Position numbers and translations under genes: made by a program. Under the pieces are notes generated by a model, which did not search any database, was not told where the DNA came from, and was given only the letters and a program-made list of their open reading frames with translations. A DNA stretch of 64,000 nt. Origin: Bacillus cereus group sp. RP43. GTDB taxonomy: Bacteria; Bacillota; Bacilli; Bacillales; Bacillaceae_G. Shown one piece after another: positions 26,661 through 36,620 of the stretch (position 1 is its first letter; each line of letters opens with the position of its first letter). The stretch is from positions 434,001 through 498,000 of the forward strand of contig NZ_JARVHQ010000001.1 of NCBI RefSeq assembly GCF_040459645.1, read 5' to 3'.

Positions 26661-27495
26661 ATTGCTGAAATGCGTAATGTGCCATTTTTTTCGTATCAGG
26701 ATATAGTTGTGTGCGAGTAGAAGATAATACAACATTAATGACGCGTTTACCGTCTTTTTCATCCACTGTTACGACCGTATATTTTCCGAGTGCTGATAGA
26801 CCGCTTTTACTTCCAATTGCATATGGATCGTCATATAGTTCTTCTCGTCCATAGTTTGCGATGTTTGGAGAGCGTTCTGAAGTATGTAGAGTTGTACGTG
26901 TTGAATTCATATATTCTAAAACAACTGGGTACTTTAATGCTTCTTTCGTAATCATAGCAATATCATATGGTGATACTTTATTTCCGAGTGCATCAGCACC
27001 ACTTGCATTTTTGAAAGTCGCATGCTTTGTACCAAGTTCCTTCGCTCTTGCATTCATCATTTTTACAAATTCATTTTTTGATCCTGCGATATGTTCTGCG
27101 ATAGATTCAGCGATTGGGTCTGCACTAATGATAAGCATAAGTTTTAATGCCTCATCACGCTTTAACTTTTCCCCAGCACGAAGTTTAATCTTCTTACTTT
27201 GACTTTCCGTTTTAATTGCGTTCTCTGTAACCGTAATTTCTTCATCTTCTTTTACATTCTCTAGTAAGAGTAAGGTAGTCATCATTTTCCCTATACTAGC
27301 CGGATAAGAGCGTTCGTCTTCCCGTTTTCCATACAAAATTTCACCTGTGTCTGCATCGATTGTAATGCCGTATTGCCCAGTAATGTTAGGTTGATCCGCT
27401 CTTACAGCTTGTTGCCTTTGTGCATAAGAGAAGAAAATCATCCCTGTAAATAGTGTAGCAATCATTACAATCATAACTATTGTTCGTTTCATCAT
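26653..27495 (-). CDS. D-alanyl-D-alanine carboxypeptidase (PBP5-like)
   Basis: A 280-residue penicillin-binding protein that trims the terminal D-Ala of peptidoglycan stem peptides. The N-terminal helix acts as signal or anchor. The active-site motifs are SIGK in YPASIGKMM, the SxN-like SAD in ISADPIAE (Asn replaced by Asp), and KSG in IGSKSGLS in place of KTG. The last two departures hint at altered activity. There is no C-terminal amphipathic anchor, and it is shorter than DacA. ATG at 27495 or 27492 follows AGAGGGAAC. Confidence 0.88.
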   Translation of the reverse strand: MMKRTIVMIVMIATLFTGMIFFSYAQRQQAVRADQPNITGQYGITIDADTGEILYGKREDERSYPASIGKMMTTLLLLENVKEDEEITVTENAIKTESQSKKIKLRAGEKLKRDEALKLMLIISADPIAESIAEHIAGSKNEFVKMMNARAKELGTKHATFKNASGADALGNKVSPYDIAMITKEALKYPVVLEYMNSTRTTLHTSERSPNIANYGREELYDDPYAIGSKSGLSALGKYTVVTVDEKDGKRVINVVLSSTRTQLYPDTKKMAHYAFQQLK

Positions 27496-27589
27496 CGTTC
27501 CCTCTTTTGTTTTCCATATGTACAAATAAATTGGGCAGAAAAAGCAGCCATTACCCATTATGCCACGTTTTCTGCCCAAAAATATACCG

Positions 27590-27736
27590 TTATTTTTCGC
27601 CCATATTATGCTTCTTATATTGTTGGTTATTACCTTGACGGCCCTTTTCCACACCGTGATTATGCGGACCTGCATTTCCCGTTACGCTTGCTGCGCTAAT
27701 TCCAGCTTTTGAAGGGTTCTTCTTAAGTTTTGCCAT
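27590..27736 (-). CDS. yuzL: YuzL-family small protein
   Basis: A 48-residue basic protein read on the minus strand: it starts MAKLKKNPSKAGISAASV and ends QQYKKHNMGEK. It resembles B. subtilis YuzL, which also sits beside the fadN (yusL) locus. The size, Gly/Asn/Lys content and lack of hydrophobic core are like small spore proteins. GGAGG lies 8 bases before the ATG. Confidence 0.8.
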   Translation of the reverse strand: MAKLKKNPSKAGISAASVTGNAGPHNHGVEKGRQGNNQQYKKHNMGEK

Positions 27737-27935
27737 ATATATTCCTCCAGTTTCGTCAGATTATAAAAAGGAAAAGTGTATTTGAGTGAAGAAAATACAT
27801 ATATATAGCATGGGCAAATAAAAGAAAAATATTTATTTCAGAAAATTTTATCAATAAATATATTGCGAAAATTCAAACTGTATCATATATTTATTAGTAG
27901 AGGCTCACTCATTGATTGCGACTTATGTCGAAAAA

Positions 27936-27955
27936 TTGAATGAGCATTCATTCAA
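27936..27955 (+). promoter_or_regulatory. FadR-type operator upstream of fadNA
   Basis: TTGAATGA-GCAT-TCATTCAA is a perfect inverted repeat 19 bp before fadN. It matches the known B. subtilis FadR (YsiA) consensus TGAATGA-N4-TCATTCA. FadR represses beta-oxidation genes until long-chain acyl-CoA binds it. Confidence 0.88.
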
Positions 27956-27973
27956 GAATAGGGGGAGAATTGG

Positions 27974-30355
27974 ATGTTCCAAATTAAAAAGGCTGCTGTT
28001 CTGGGTTCAGGCGTAATGGGTTCAGGGATTGCGGCACACTTAGCTAATATTGGTATTCCGACATTATTGCTTGATATTGTACCACCTGCGCTAACAAAAG
28101 AAGAGGAAGCGAAGGGACTTACATTAGAACATAAAAGTGTGAGAAATCGTTTTAGTAATACGGCTGTGCAAAAACTATTAAAGCAAAAACCAGCTCCTCT
28201 GACAGTGAAAGGAAATTTAGCACTGATTGAAGCAGGTAACTTAGAAGATGATCTTGAGCGTCTAGCTGATGTAGATTGGATTATTGAAGTAGTAGTTGAA
28301 AACTTAGATATTAAAAAGAAACTATTTGAAAAAGTAGATGCTGTTCGTAAAACGGGTTCTATTGTAAGCTCGAATACGTCAGGCATTTCAGTAGAAAAAA
28401 TGGCAGAAGGTCGTTCAGACGACTTCCAGAAGCACTTCTTAGGCACACACTTTTTTAACCCACCACGATATTTAAAACTTCTAGAGGTAATACCGACGAA
28501 AGAAACAGATCCACAAGTATTAAGCTTCATGAAACTATTTGGCGAAGACGTTCTTGGAAAAGGCGTTGTTATCGCAAAAGACACACCAAACTTTATTGGA
28601 AACCGCATCGGTACGTACGGTTTATTAGTAACTCTTCAAGAGATGATAAAACGCGGCTATAGCATTGGGGAAGTTGATTCTGTAACAGGCCCACTTATTG
28701 GTCGTCCGAAGAGCGCAACGTTCCGTACATTAGATGTTGTTGGTTTAGATACATTCGTACACGTTGCAAATAACGTATATGAAAACGTACAAGAAGAAGA
28801 GCGTGATGTATTTAAAGTACCAGCTTTCATGCATGACATGCTTGATAAAAAATGGCTTGGAAGCAAAACAGGTCAAGGCTTCTTCATAAAACAAGGAAAA
28901 GAAATTTTAGAACTAAATCCTGAAACGATGGAATACGAAGCTCGCAAAAAATTAAAAGCTGCATCTATCGAGTTAAGTAAACAAGAAAAAGGTTTATCGA
29001 ATAAATTGAAAGCGCTTGTATACGCGAAAGACCGCGCAGGAGAGTTGTTATGGAACATCATCACACCAACTCTTTTATACTCTGCAAAACTTCATAAAGA
29101 AATTGCTGACGATATCGTTGCAATTGACCAAGCGATGAAGTGGGGCTTCGGCTGGGAGCAAGGACCATTTGAAGTTTGGGATGCAATCGGCGTTGAAAAG
29201 TCCGTTCAAAAGATGGAAGAAAACGGCGTAGTTGTTCCGACTTGGGTGAAAGAAATGTTAGAGAAAGGTTTCACTACTTTCTACAAACATGATAACGGAG
29301 ATAGCTACTATTACGATAATGGCGAATATAAGCTAATCGAACGTAATAAAAAGGCAATTTCTCTTAAACAATTAAAAGCGAAAAATGGCGTATTAAAGAA
29401 AAATAGCGGAGCGAGCTTAATCGATTTAGGCGACGGTATCCTTTGCTTAGAATTCCATTCGAAGAGCAATGCAATCGGTATGGATATTACGCAAATGATT
29501 AACTACGCTGTTGATGAAGTAGAAAAGAATTATAAAGGTCTTGTTATCGGTAACCAATCGAAGAACTTCTGCGTTGGTGCGAACCTAGCAATGATCTTAA
29601 TGGAAGCACAAGATGACAACTACTTTGAAATTGAGTTGGTTGTGAAAAACTTCCAAGATGCAATGACGAAAATTAAATACTCTTCTAAGCCAGTTGTAGC
29701 AGCACCATATGGTATGACGCTTGGCGGAGGTACAGAAGTTTGTTTACCAGCGGCTAGCATTCAAGCTTCTAGCGAAACGTATATGGGCTTAGTAGAAGTT
29801 GGTGTTGGCTTAATCCCTGGCGGAGGCGGTAATAAAGAGCTATATATTAAACACTTAAATAAAATGCCAAACGGTGTAGAGTTTGATCTGCAAAAAGTTG
29901 CGAATAAAGTATTCGAATCTGTAGCGATGGCGAAAGTTTCTACATCAGCACAAGAAGCTGTATCGAACAACTTCTTAGGCGATAAAGACGGTATTAGTGT
30001 GAATGGTGATCACTTACTATATGATGCGAAACAAAAAGCACTTGCTTTATATGAAGCTGGCTATAAAGCACCAATCCGTAAAAAGATACCAGTTGTTGGT
30101 GAAACAGGATATGCAACTCTTGTACTTGGTGCAGAAGCAATGCATTTATCAGGTTACATTTCTGAACATGATCTTCACATTGCGAAGAAACTTGCATATG
30201 TCATTGCGGGCGGAAAAGTACCGTACGGAACAGAAGTTGATGAGCAGTATTTATTAGATGTAGAACGTGAAGCATTTATTAGCTTAGTAAGTGAGATGAA
30301 ATCACAAGCAAGAATGCAGCACATGCTTGTAAAAGGAAAGCCATTACGTAACTAA
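27974..30355 (+). CDS. fadN: 3-hydroxyacyl-CoA dehydrogenase / enoyl-CoA hydratase
   Basis: A 793-residue two-function beta-oxidation enzyme that hydrates enoyl-CoA and oxidises the 3-hydroxyacyl-CoA. The N-terminal NAD domain has GSGVMGSGIA at residues 12-21. The dehydrogenase part shows HFFNPPRYLKLLE and KDTPNFIGNRIG. A C-terminal crotonase-like domain follows (~500-700: GNQSKNFCVGANL and LGGGTEVCLPAA, with GVGLIPGGGGNKE). It is the first gene of fadNA behind a FadR operator. GGGGGAG precedes the ATG. Confidence 0.95.
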   Translation: MFQIKKAAVLGSGVMGSGIAAHLANIGIPTLLLDIVPPALTKEEEAKGLTLEHKSVRNRFSNTAVQKLLKQKPAPLTVKGNLALIEAGNLEDDLERLADVDWIIEVVVENLDIKKKLFEKVDAVRKTGSIVSSNTSGISVEKMAEGRSDDFQKHFLGTHFFNPPRYLKLLEVIPTKETDPQVLSFMKLFGEDVLGKGVVIAKDTPNFIGNRIGTYGLLVTLQEMIKRGYSIGEVDSVTGPLIGRPKSATFRTLDVVGLDTFVHVANNVYENVQEEERDVFKVPAFMHDMLDKKWLGSKTGQGFFIKQGKEILELNPETMEYEARKKLKAASIELSKQEKGLSNKLKALVYAKDRAGELLWNIITPTLLYSAKLHKEIADDIVAIDQAMKWGFGWEQGPFEVWDAIGVEKSVQKMEENGVVVPTWVKEMLEKGFTTFYKHDNGDSYYYDNGEYKLIERNKKAISLKQLKAKNGVLKKNSGASLIDLGDGILCLEFHSKSNAIGMDITQMINYAVDEVEKNYKGLVIGNQSKNFCVGANLAMILMEAQDDNYFEIELVVKNFQDAMTKIKYSSKPVVAAPYGMTLGGGTEVCLPAASIQASSETYMGLVEVGVGLIPGGGGNKELYIKHLNKMPNGVEFDLQKVANKVFESVAMAKVSTSAQEAVSNNFLGDKDGISVNGDHLLYDAKQKALALYEAGYKAPIRKKIPVVGETGYATLVLGAEAMHLSGYISEHDLHIAKKLAYVIAGGKVPYGTEVDEQYLLDVEREAFISLVSEMKSQARMQHMLVKGKPLRN

Positions 30356-30376
30356 TAACGAGGGGAGATATCGTTC

Positions 30377-31549
30377 ATGAGAGAAGCTGTCATTGTTGCG
30401 GGAGCAAGAACACCAATTGGAAAAGCAAAGAGGGGTTCATTAAAAACAGTTCGTCCTGACGATCTAGGGGCGTTAGTAGTAAAGGAAACGTTAAAGCGTG
30501 CGAATTATGAAGGACCAATCGACGATTTAATTTTCGGTTGTGCAATGCCAGAAGCAGAGCAAGGTTTAAATATGGCTCGTAATATCGGCGGATTAGCAGG
30601 GCTTTCTTACGATGTTCCAGCTATTACAATTAACCGTTACTGTTCTTCAGGTTTACAAAGTATCGCTTACGGAGCAGAGCGCATTATGCTTGGACACTCT
30701 GAAGCTGTATTATCAGGCGGAGCGGAATCAATGAGCTTGGTTCCGATGATGGGACACGTCGTTCGTCCGAATAGTCGCCTTGTAGAAGCGGCTCCAGAAT
30801 ATTATATGGGCATGGGACATACAGCAGAGCAAGTTGCTGTGAAATATGGAATTTCTCGTGAAGAGCAAGATGCATTTGCAGTAAGAAGTCATCAACGTGC
30901 TGCGAAAGCATTAGCGGCAGGGAACTTTGCTGATGAAACAGTATCTGTAGATGTGACATTACGCTCGGTTGGATCAAACAATAAACTGCAAGAAGAAACA
31001 ATCATTTTCGCACAAGACGAAGGTGTAAGAGCAGAGACGACGCTAGACATTTTAGGTAAATTACGTCCAGCATTTAACGTTCGCGGTTCTGTAACAGCTG
31101 GTAACTCTTCACAAATGAGTGACGGTGCAGCATCTGTACTATTAATGGATCGTGAAAAAGCAGTGAGCGATGGCATGAAGCCACTTGCGAAATTCCGTTC
31201 CTTCGCAGTAGCTGGCGTACCACCAGAAGTAATGGGAATTGGCCCAATCGCTGCAATTCCAAAAGCGTTAAAACTAGCAGGATTAGAACTATCGGATATC
31301 GGCTTATTCGAGTTAAATGAAGCATTCGCTTCTCAATCGATCCAAGTTATTCGTGAACTTGGTTTAGATGAAGAAAAAGTAAACGTAAACGGCGGTGCAA
31401 TTGCACTTGGACATCCACTTGGCTGTACAGGAGCGAAACTAACACTATCCCTTATTCACGAAATGAAACGCCGCAACCAACAATTCGGTATCGTAACAAT
31501 GTGTATCGGCGGCGGAATGGGAGCAGCGGGAGTATTTGAATTACTATAA
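30377..31549 (+). CDS. fadA: acetyl-CoA C-acyltransferase (thiolase)
   Basis: A 390-residue thiolase that cleaves 3-ketoacyl-CoA with CoA. The nucleophile Cys lies in [10 protein letters not shown] (residue ~90), and the other active-site parts are [15 protein letters not shown] and [10 protein letters not shown]. It begins 21 bp after fadN, so the two share a transcript. In B. subtilis fadE follows directly; here ~500 bp of repeats intervene. Confidence 0.96.
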   Translation: MREAVIVAGARTPIGKAKRGSLKTVRPDDLGALVVKETLKRANYEGPIDDLIFGCAMPEAEQGLNMARNIGGLAGLSYDVPAITINRYCSSGLQSIAYGAERIMLGHSEAVLSGGAESMSLVPMMGHVVRPNSRLVEAAPEYYMGMGHTAEQVAVKYGISREEQDAFAVRSHQRAAKALAAGNFADETVSVDVTLRSVGSNNKLQEETIIFAQDEGVRAETTLDILGKLRPAFNVRGSVTAGNSSQMSDGAASVLLMDREKAVSDGMKPLAKFRSFAVAGVPPEVMGIGPIAAIPKALKLAGLELSDIGLFELNEAFASQSIQVIRELGLDEEKVNVNGGAIALGHPLGCTGAKLTLSLIHEMKRRNQQFGIVTMCIGGGMGAAGVFELL

Positions 31550-31552
31550 AAA

Positions 31553-31955
31553 AAAGTGCAGGTGGCTCGTTCAGAACAGGAGGGCGTTGGAAGCCCTGAC
31601 GAAGAGGCGCTTTTTGCCTCACAGGAAGGGGTGAAACGACCGACTGTTCTAGCCACCGGAACTGGATTATAAAAAAAGTGTAAGCGGCTCGTTCAGAATG
31701 AGAGGGGGATGGAGCTTCAGACGTAGAGGCGCTCTTTGCCTCGCAGGAAGCAGCGAAGCCACCGAACATTCTAGCCGCTGGAACTGGATTATGAAAAAAA
31801 GTGTAAGCGGCTCGTTCAGAATGAGAGGGTGATGGAGCTTCAGACGTAGAGGCGCTCTTTGCCTCGCAGGAAGAAGTGAAGCCACCGAACATTCTAGCCG
31901 CTGGAACTAGATTATAAAAAGTGGAGGTGGCTTGCTCAGAACGAGACGCCGCCAA
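31553..31955 (+). repeat. three tandem ~120 bp hairpin repeats plus a fragment
   Basis: Copies lie at about 31553-31670, 31674-31792 and 31796-31914, and a truncated fourth at 31917-31955. GGCTCGTTCAG (or CTTGCTCAG) recurs at 31564, 31686, 31809 and 31929, a period of 120-123 bp. Each unit can fold end to end: GCGGCT...AGAATG pairs with CATTCT.AGCCGC. In copy 1 both arms change together (GGTGGCT/AGCCACC and AGAACAG/CTGTTCT). Further copies lie at 41469, 41591, 43359 and 52321. Confidence 0.9.
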
Positions 31956-32059
31956 TACAAATAATGGAAGCGACAAAGGTTTATAAAAAATAAAATTGAG
32001 AGCCAGCTTCTTTCAAAAAGAAAGAAGCGGCTTATGAAAATATGAAGGAGGAAATTTTC

Positions 32060-33844
32060 ATGGAAAAAACAGTAGGAAATGCGGTTAAAGGCGGTAGCTT
32101 TTTAGTTGATGAGATTACGATTGATCAAGTGTTTACGCCAGAGGATTTTTCATCTGAGCATAAAATGATTGCAAAAACGACAGAGGACTTTATCGTAAAT
32201 GAAGTTCTTCCAGAGCTTGAATATTTAGAGCAACACGAGTTTGATCGTTCTGTTCGTCTTTTAAAAGAAGCTGGGGAACTTGGTTTATTAGGCGCTGACG
32301 TACCAGAAGAGTATGGCGGAATTGGTCTTGATAAAGTAAGCTCAGCGTTAATCGCAGAGAAATTCTCTCGCGCTGGTGGCTTTGCAATTACTCACGGTGC
32401 TCACGTAGGTATCGGGTCATTACCAATCGTATTATTCGGTAACGAAGAGCAAAAGAAAAAGTATTTACCATTACTTGCAACTGGTGAAAAATTAGCTGCA
32501 TACGCATTAACAGAGCCAGGTTCGGGATCTGATGCATTAGGTGCAAAAACAACTGCACGTTTAAATGCAGAAGGTACACATTACGTATTAAATGGTGAAA
32601 AACAATGGATTACAAACTCTGCATTCGCTGACGTATTTATCGTATACGCAAAAATTGATGGAGAGCACTTCTCAGCATTTATCGTAGAGAAAGAATATGC
32701 TGGCGTATCTACAAGCCCAGAAGAAAAGAAAATGGGTATTAAATGTTCTTCAACTCGTACGTTAATTTTAGAAGATGCATTAGTACCGAAAGAAAACTTA
32801 CTTGGTGAAATCGGTAAAGGTCATATTATCGCGTTCAACATTTTAAATATCGGCCGTTATAAATTAGGTGTTGGTACAGTTGGATCTGCGAAACGTGCAG
32901 TAGAAATTTCAGCACAATATGCAAACCAACGTCAACAGTTCAAACAACCAATCGCTCGCTTCCCATTAATTCAAGAGAAACTTGCGAATATGGCAGCGAA
33001 AACATATGCAGCTGAAAGCTCTGTATACCGTACAGTAGGTTTATTCGAAAGCCGCATGAGCACATTATCTGAAGAGGAAGTAAAGGATGGTAAAGCAGTA
33101 GCAGCTTCTATCGCTGAATATGCAATCGAGTGCTCTTTAAATAAAGTATTCGGTTCTGAAGTACTAGATTATACAGTAGATGAAGGTGTTCAAATTCACG
33201 GTGGTTACGGATTTATGGCAGAGTACGAGATTGAAAGAATGTACCGCGATTCTCGTATTAACCGTATTTTCGAAGGAACGAACGAAATTAACCGCCTAAT
33301 CGTACCAGGTACGTTCTTACGTAAAGCGATGAAAGGTGAATTACCACTTCTTCAAAAAGCACAAAAATTACAAGAAGAGTTAATGATGATGATGCCAGAA
33401 GAAGTAGGCGATGAGCCATTAGCACTTCAAAAATATTTAGTAACTAACGCGAAGAAAATCGGCTTAATGGTAGCTGGATTAGCTGCTCAAAAATACGGTA
33501 AAGCATTAGATAAAGAGCAAGAAATTCTTGTGAATATCGCTGATATCGTAAGCAATCTTTACGCAATGGAGTCAGCTGTTCTTCGTACAGAAAAAGCAAT
33601 TAAAACAACTGGTCTTGAAAAGAATAAACAAAAAGTGTTATACACTGAAGTATTCTGCCAAGAAGCATTCAACGAAATCGAAGCAGATGCGAAAGAAACA
33701 CTTATCGCAGTTGAAAACGGCGACATGCTACGCATGATGTTATCATCATTACGTAAATTAACTCGCCACACACCACTTAACGTAATTCCGAAGAAACGTG
33801 AAATTGCTGCGAAAATTTTAGAAGATGAGCGTTACACAGTTTAA
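32060..33844 (+). CDS. fadE: acyl-CoA dehydrogenase
   Basis: A 594-residue FAD enzyme for the first step of beta-oxidation. The core has [13 protein letters not shown], a flavin-binding [10 protein letters not shown] region, and [19 protein letters not shown] in the last helical domain with the catalytic Glu region. A C-terminal extension of about 190 residues, typical of FadE/VLCAD types, completes it. ATG 32060 follows GAAGGAGGAAA; a longer frame upstream is less likely. It is third in the fad set but separated from fadA by a repeat array. Codon use is that of a well-expressed gene. Confidence 0.95.
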   Translation: MEKTVGNAVKGGSFLVDEITIDQVFTPEDFSSEHKMIAKTTEDFIVNEVLPELEYLEQHEFDRSVRLLKEAGELGLLGADVPEEYGGIGLDKVSSALIAEKFSRAGGFAITHGAHVGIGSLPIVLFGNEEQKKKYLPLLATGEKLAAYALTEPGSGSDALGAKTTARLNAEGTHYVLNGEKQWITNSAFADVFIVYAKIDGEHFSAFIVEKEYAGVSTSPEEKKMGIKCSSTRTLILEDALVPKENLLGEIGKGHIIAFNILNIGRYKLGVGTVGSAKRAVEISAQYANQRQQFKQPIARFPLIQEKLANMAAKTYAAESSVYRTVGLFESRMSTLSEEEVKDGKAVAASIAEYAIECSLNKVFGSEVLDYTVDEGVQIHGGYGFMAEYEIERMYRDSRINRIFEGTNEINRLIVPGTFLRKAMKGELPLLQKAQKLQEELMMMMPEEVGDEPLALQKYLVTNAKKIGLMVAGLAAQKYGKALDKEQEILVNIADIVSNLYAMESAVLRTEKAIKTTGLEKNKQKVLYTEVFCQEAFNEIEADAKETLIAVENGDMLRMMLSSLRKLTRHTPLNVIPKKREIAAKILEDERYTV

Positions 33845-33857
33845 TAGATGAAAGAGA

Positions 33858-33888
33858 ACCAGTAGCCTTGTGGCTGCTGGTTTTTTGT
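33858..33888 (+). terminator. fadE terminator
   Basis: ACCAGTAGCC pairs with GGCTGCTGGT (one G-U) around TTGT, then TTTTTT. Confidence 0.88.
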
Positions 33889-33959
33889 TGATGGATTCTT
33901 GAAAAGGATTGTTTTACATATGTATTTGTAAACAGCTTTTTTTCATGGAGGTAAAGGAG

Positions 33960-34682
33960 ATGAATTTAATAAAGGTAGAAACAGTTCATCAAATCGCATT
34001 TTTACCGCGTCTATTTCCGATTAACTGTTACTTTGTCGAAGAAGAAACAGGATTAACGTTAATTGATGCAGCTTTGCCATTTTGTGCAAAGAAGATTCTA
34101 GAAGCGGCTCGAAAACTAGGAAAACCGATTACGAATATTGTTATAACACATGCACATGATGACCATGTAGGAGCGCTTGATGCTATAAAACAAGAACTGC
34201 CGAATGTTTCGGTCTATATTTCTGAAAGAGATGCTCGTTTACTTGAAGGGGATTTGTCACTGCAACTAGGAGAACCAGGCACGCAAGTAAAAGTGAGTGT
34301 GTCAAAAAGGATAAAGACGATTCCAGATATTCTTCTTCAAGAGGGAGATCAAATTGGTTCTCTTGTAGCAATTGCAGCTCCAGGTCATACACCGGGATCA
34401 ATGGCGTTTTTAGACACGAGAAATGATGCGCTCATTGTTGGGGATGCATTTCAAACGAGAGGAGGAGTGGCGGTAGCAGGACAATTAAAATGGCTTTTTC
34501 CGTTTCCTATGTTTGGTACGTGGGATGCAGAAGTTTCATTAACAAGCGCTCAGAAATTGCTGGAGTATAAGCCGTCTATATTAGCGACAGGGCATGGGAA
34601 AATGATTAAAAATCCGTTAATGCAAATGCAACGGGCGATTGAAGAAGCGGAAAGGAATTTAACTAGAAAGAGCCTCAAATAG
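33960..34682 (+). CDS. metallo-beta-lactamase-fold hydrolase
   Basis: A 240-residue cytoplasmic protein. The metal site is THAHDDHVGA (HxHxDH, near residue 63-68), with further ligands in APGHTPGS and VGDAF and the final His in ATGHGK. This layout fits glyoxalase-II-like and related hydrolases; the substrate cannot be told. ATG 33960 follows GGAGGTAAAGGAG. Confidence 0.9.
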   Translation: MNLIKVETVHQIAFLPRLFPINCYFVEEETGLTLIDAALPFCAKKILEAARKLGKPITNIVITHAHDDHVGALDAIKQELPNVSVYISERDARLLEGDLSLQLGEPGTQVKVSVSKRIKTIPDILLQEGDQIGSLVAIAAPGHTPGSMAFLDTRNDALIVGDAFQTRGGVAVAGQLKWLFPFPMFGTWDAEVSLTSAQKLLEYKPSILATGHGKMIKNPLMQMQRAIEEAERNLTRKSLK

Positions 34683-34699
34683 TTTTGAGGCTCTTTTTT
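34669..34699. terminator. bidirectional terminator after the MBL-fold gene
   Basis: AGAGCCTCAAA pairs with TTTGAGGCTCT, then TTTTT. It overlaps the stop codon. Confidence 0.88.
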
Positions 34700-34710
34700 G
34701 CTGGATGATA

Positions 34711-34839
34711 TTATTTTGTGGGTTTTAAAAATGTGAATATAGCTAATAGGAAACCGAAAAACATAAATACAAAAGGGTCTTGGTTTGGGTTAGGTTCATA
34801 GCTATTTTGCACTTTTGTAAGAAAATCATGTGTCTTCAT
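34711..34839 (-). CDS. small membrane protein (42 aa)
   Basis: Read on the minus strand, ATG at 34839 follows AAGGAGAGATAAAC. The 42 residues have a polar first half (MKTHDFLTKVQNSYEPNPNQ), then a single helix FVFMFFGFLLAIFTFL and a KPTK end. Function unknown. Confidence 0.7.
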   Translation of the reverse strand: MKTHDFLTKVQNSYEPNPNQDPFVFMFFGFLLAIFTFLKPTK

Positions 34840-35068
34840 GTTTATCTCTCCTTTTATTCATAAGGTGTATTATGAAGTGAGGATCATGATGAGTAAGTAA
34901 TTTTTATTTTATAATTATTATATAGAAATATAATACCTAAAACTATAGAATACAAAGCTTTCATAATATGTAAAATTACATATTATTCTTTTTGAAATTA
35001 TTGTTATATTATCCTTATATTTATATTAAAGGATTTCATTAAGGTAAATGAAAAAATGGAGGAATAGT

Positions 35069-35782
35069 ATGAGTAAAACAGTGTTGGAAGCGTATAGTGT
35101 GGAAAGAAGCATAGAGAATATAACATATAAAAATTTATTTGTAATGATAGCAAGTATTTTAGGGTTTCTATTAATGGGGGGATTATTCCTTGCTTTAGCC
35201 CTTGGAATTTTTGGAGAAGAGGTATTACGTGCTAATTTAGAGGGATATTATTTACTTCTATTTGATGCAGCTGTTGTTACTATTGTTTTATTTGCTTATA
35301 AACCAGTGCTTCATTTTATTAAGAACATTTGGGATGTATCTGTTTTAAAAAATGGGAAAACCTACTTGTATTTATTAATAGGTTTTATCATCATTGCATT
35401 CACTCAGTATGTAATGTTAGAGTTGTTTAGCTTTGAAAGTGCAGAGCAGCAACGAGATCAATTAGGGAGCTTAGGACTTCAAAATAGTCTACAAAGTATT
35501 ATATATGTGTTAAGTGTTGCTATAATTACACCAATTAAAGAAGAAATTTTATATAGAGGTATTTTGTATCGATTTTTTGAAAAGAAATATAGTTTTCTAG
35601 TTGGTACCATTATTTCTTCCTTCATCTTTGGGATTCTTCATGGTGGTTTTCCGATTACGGCAATGATTATGGGGATTGTATTTGCTATGTTATATAAGAA
35701 AACACAATCTATTGTACCTAGCATCATTTTACATATTGTATGGAACCTACTTGTGAGTATAAGTATGATTGTTTCTTTATAA
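35069..35782 (+). CDS. CPBP-family intramembrane metalloprotease
   Basis: A 237-residue protein with about seven helices. CPBP/CAAX-protease motifs are all present: EEILYRG near residue 155, FGILHGGF, and HIVWNLL near the end. Relatives cleave prenylated proteins or protect against self-made bacteriocins; no bacteriocin gene is seen beside it. ATG 35069 follows TGGAGGAATAG. Confidence 0.9.
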   Translation: MSKTVLEAYSVERSIENITYKNLFVMIASILGFLLMGGLFLALALGIFGEEVLRANLEGYYLLLFDAAVVTIVLFAYKPVLHFIKNIWDVSVLKNGKTYLYLLIGFIIIAFTQYVMLELFSFESAEQQRDQLGSLGLQNSLQSIIYVLSVAIITPIKEEILYRGILYRFFEKKYSFLVGTIISSFIFGILHGGFPITAMIMGIVFAMLYKKTQSIVPSIILHIVWNLLVSISMIVSL

Positions 35783-35804
35783 AATTGAATGAATATTTAG
35801 CAGA

Positions 35805-35835
35805 AAAGATGAATGGCCTAGCTATTCATCTTTTA
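35805..35835 (+). terminator. terminator after the CPBP gene
   Basis: AGATGAAT pairs with ATTCATCT around GGCCTAGC, then TTTATTTTG. Confidence 0.8.
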
Positions 35836-35925
35836 TTTTGTTTATATGTGGGAAAAGTTAATGAATACAATCCAAAAAGAACCAAATACTAATGATGAAT
35901 GAACAAAGAAAGGCGGGTATGTTAT

Positions 35926-36111
35926 ATGCAAAATTTAACAGAGCTTGAAGTAGAAAACTTACGTCATTTAATTGGTGGACATGCGACGATTATTAACAAA
36001 TTGGAACAGTATGCACAAGCTTGTACGGACCCACAGCTAAAGCAAATGCTTGAGAAGGATGCGCAAGATGCACGAAATACGAAACAACAATTAATGACTT
36101 TCCTAGGATAG
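35926..36111 (+). CDS. small CotF-like spore coat protein 1
   Basis: A 61-residue helical protein (EVENLRHLIGGHATIINKLEQYAQACTDPQLKQML). This HLIGGH...KL.QYA pattern is the N-terminal half of CotF/ferritin-like coat proteins. The start is either ATG 35926 or an in-frame ATG nine codons upstream. The second half appears to be encoded by the next gene, 14 bp on. Confidence 0.75.
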   Translation: MQNLTELEVENLRHLIGGHATIINKLEQYAQACTDPQLKQMLEKDAQDARNTKQQLMTFLG

Positions 36112-36124
36112 GAGGAAGCGAAAG

Positions 36125-36373
36125 ATGAATGAAAAAGATATGGTAAATGATTATTTAGCAGGATTAAATTCAAGTTTAACAAGTTATGCAAATTATATTT
36201 CTCAGTCTGATAACGAACAGTTACATCAAACGTTAATTCAAATTCGTAATCAAGATGAGATGCGTCAACGTAATATGTATGAATACGCGAAGCAAAAAAG
36301 TTATTACAAGCCGGCAGCACCTGCTAATCCAATGATTGTGCAGCAATTGAAAAGTCAATTAAGTGCGGAATAG
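36125..36373 (+). CDS. CotF-like spore coat protein 2
   Basis: An 82-residue protein with [35 protein letters not shown] and a [10 protein letters not shown] linker, typical of the C-terminal part of CotF-type coat proteins. AGGAGGAAGCG precedes the ATG. It forms an operon with the 61-residue gene and probably acts in coat assembly during sporulation. Confidence 0.82.
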   Translation: MNEKDMVNDYLAGLNSSLTSYANYISQSDNEQLHQTLIQIRNQDEMRQRNMYEYAKQKSYYKPAAPANPMIVQQLKSQLSAE

Positions 36374-36385
36374 TGTGATGAATGA

Positions 36386-36416
36386 AACGAGCGAATGGAT
36401 TCGCTCGTTTTTTTGT
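36386..36416 (+). terminator. terminator of the coat gene pair
   Basis: ACGAGCGA pairs with TCGCTCGT and seven T follow. Confidence 0.88.
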
Positions 36417-36511
36417 TTGGTATATGTCAATAAATACATAATAAATATTTTTTCAGTTGTAACAAATATGACGAAAATTAAATATAACAATTCACAAAAA
36501 GGACAAAAACT

Positions 36512-36529
36512 TTGCTCAATATTTCACAA
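36512..36529 (+). promoter_or_regulatory. Rex-like operator upstream of ldh
   Basis: TTGCTCAATATTTCACAA matches the known Rex site TTGTGAAATN4TTCACAA with three mismatches in the left half and an intact right half. Rex represses fermentation genes when NADH is low, as expected for a lactate dehydrogenase. Confidence 0.6.
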
Positions 36530-36620
36530 AGAATCCATGGTTTCTATCGTGAGAACCTCTATAATTAGGGGTGTAAAGAACGAAAGAAATAGACTACATG
36601 ATCAATTAGGAGAGATTGCT

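Noticed and set aside
31452..31976. A 174-codon minus-strand frame across the end of fadA and the hairpin repeats
   Set aside because: It reads through repeat copies (recurring AARMFGGF..SCEAKSASTSEAP) and has no start signals; the repeats are non-coding.
35926..36373. Considered a frameshifted single CotF gene
   Set aside because: Each half has its own ribosome-binding site and start, and the intergenic AGGAGGAAGCG is intact, so two small genes are more likely.
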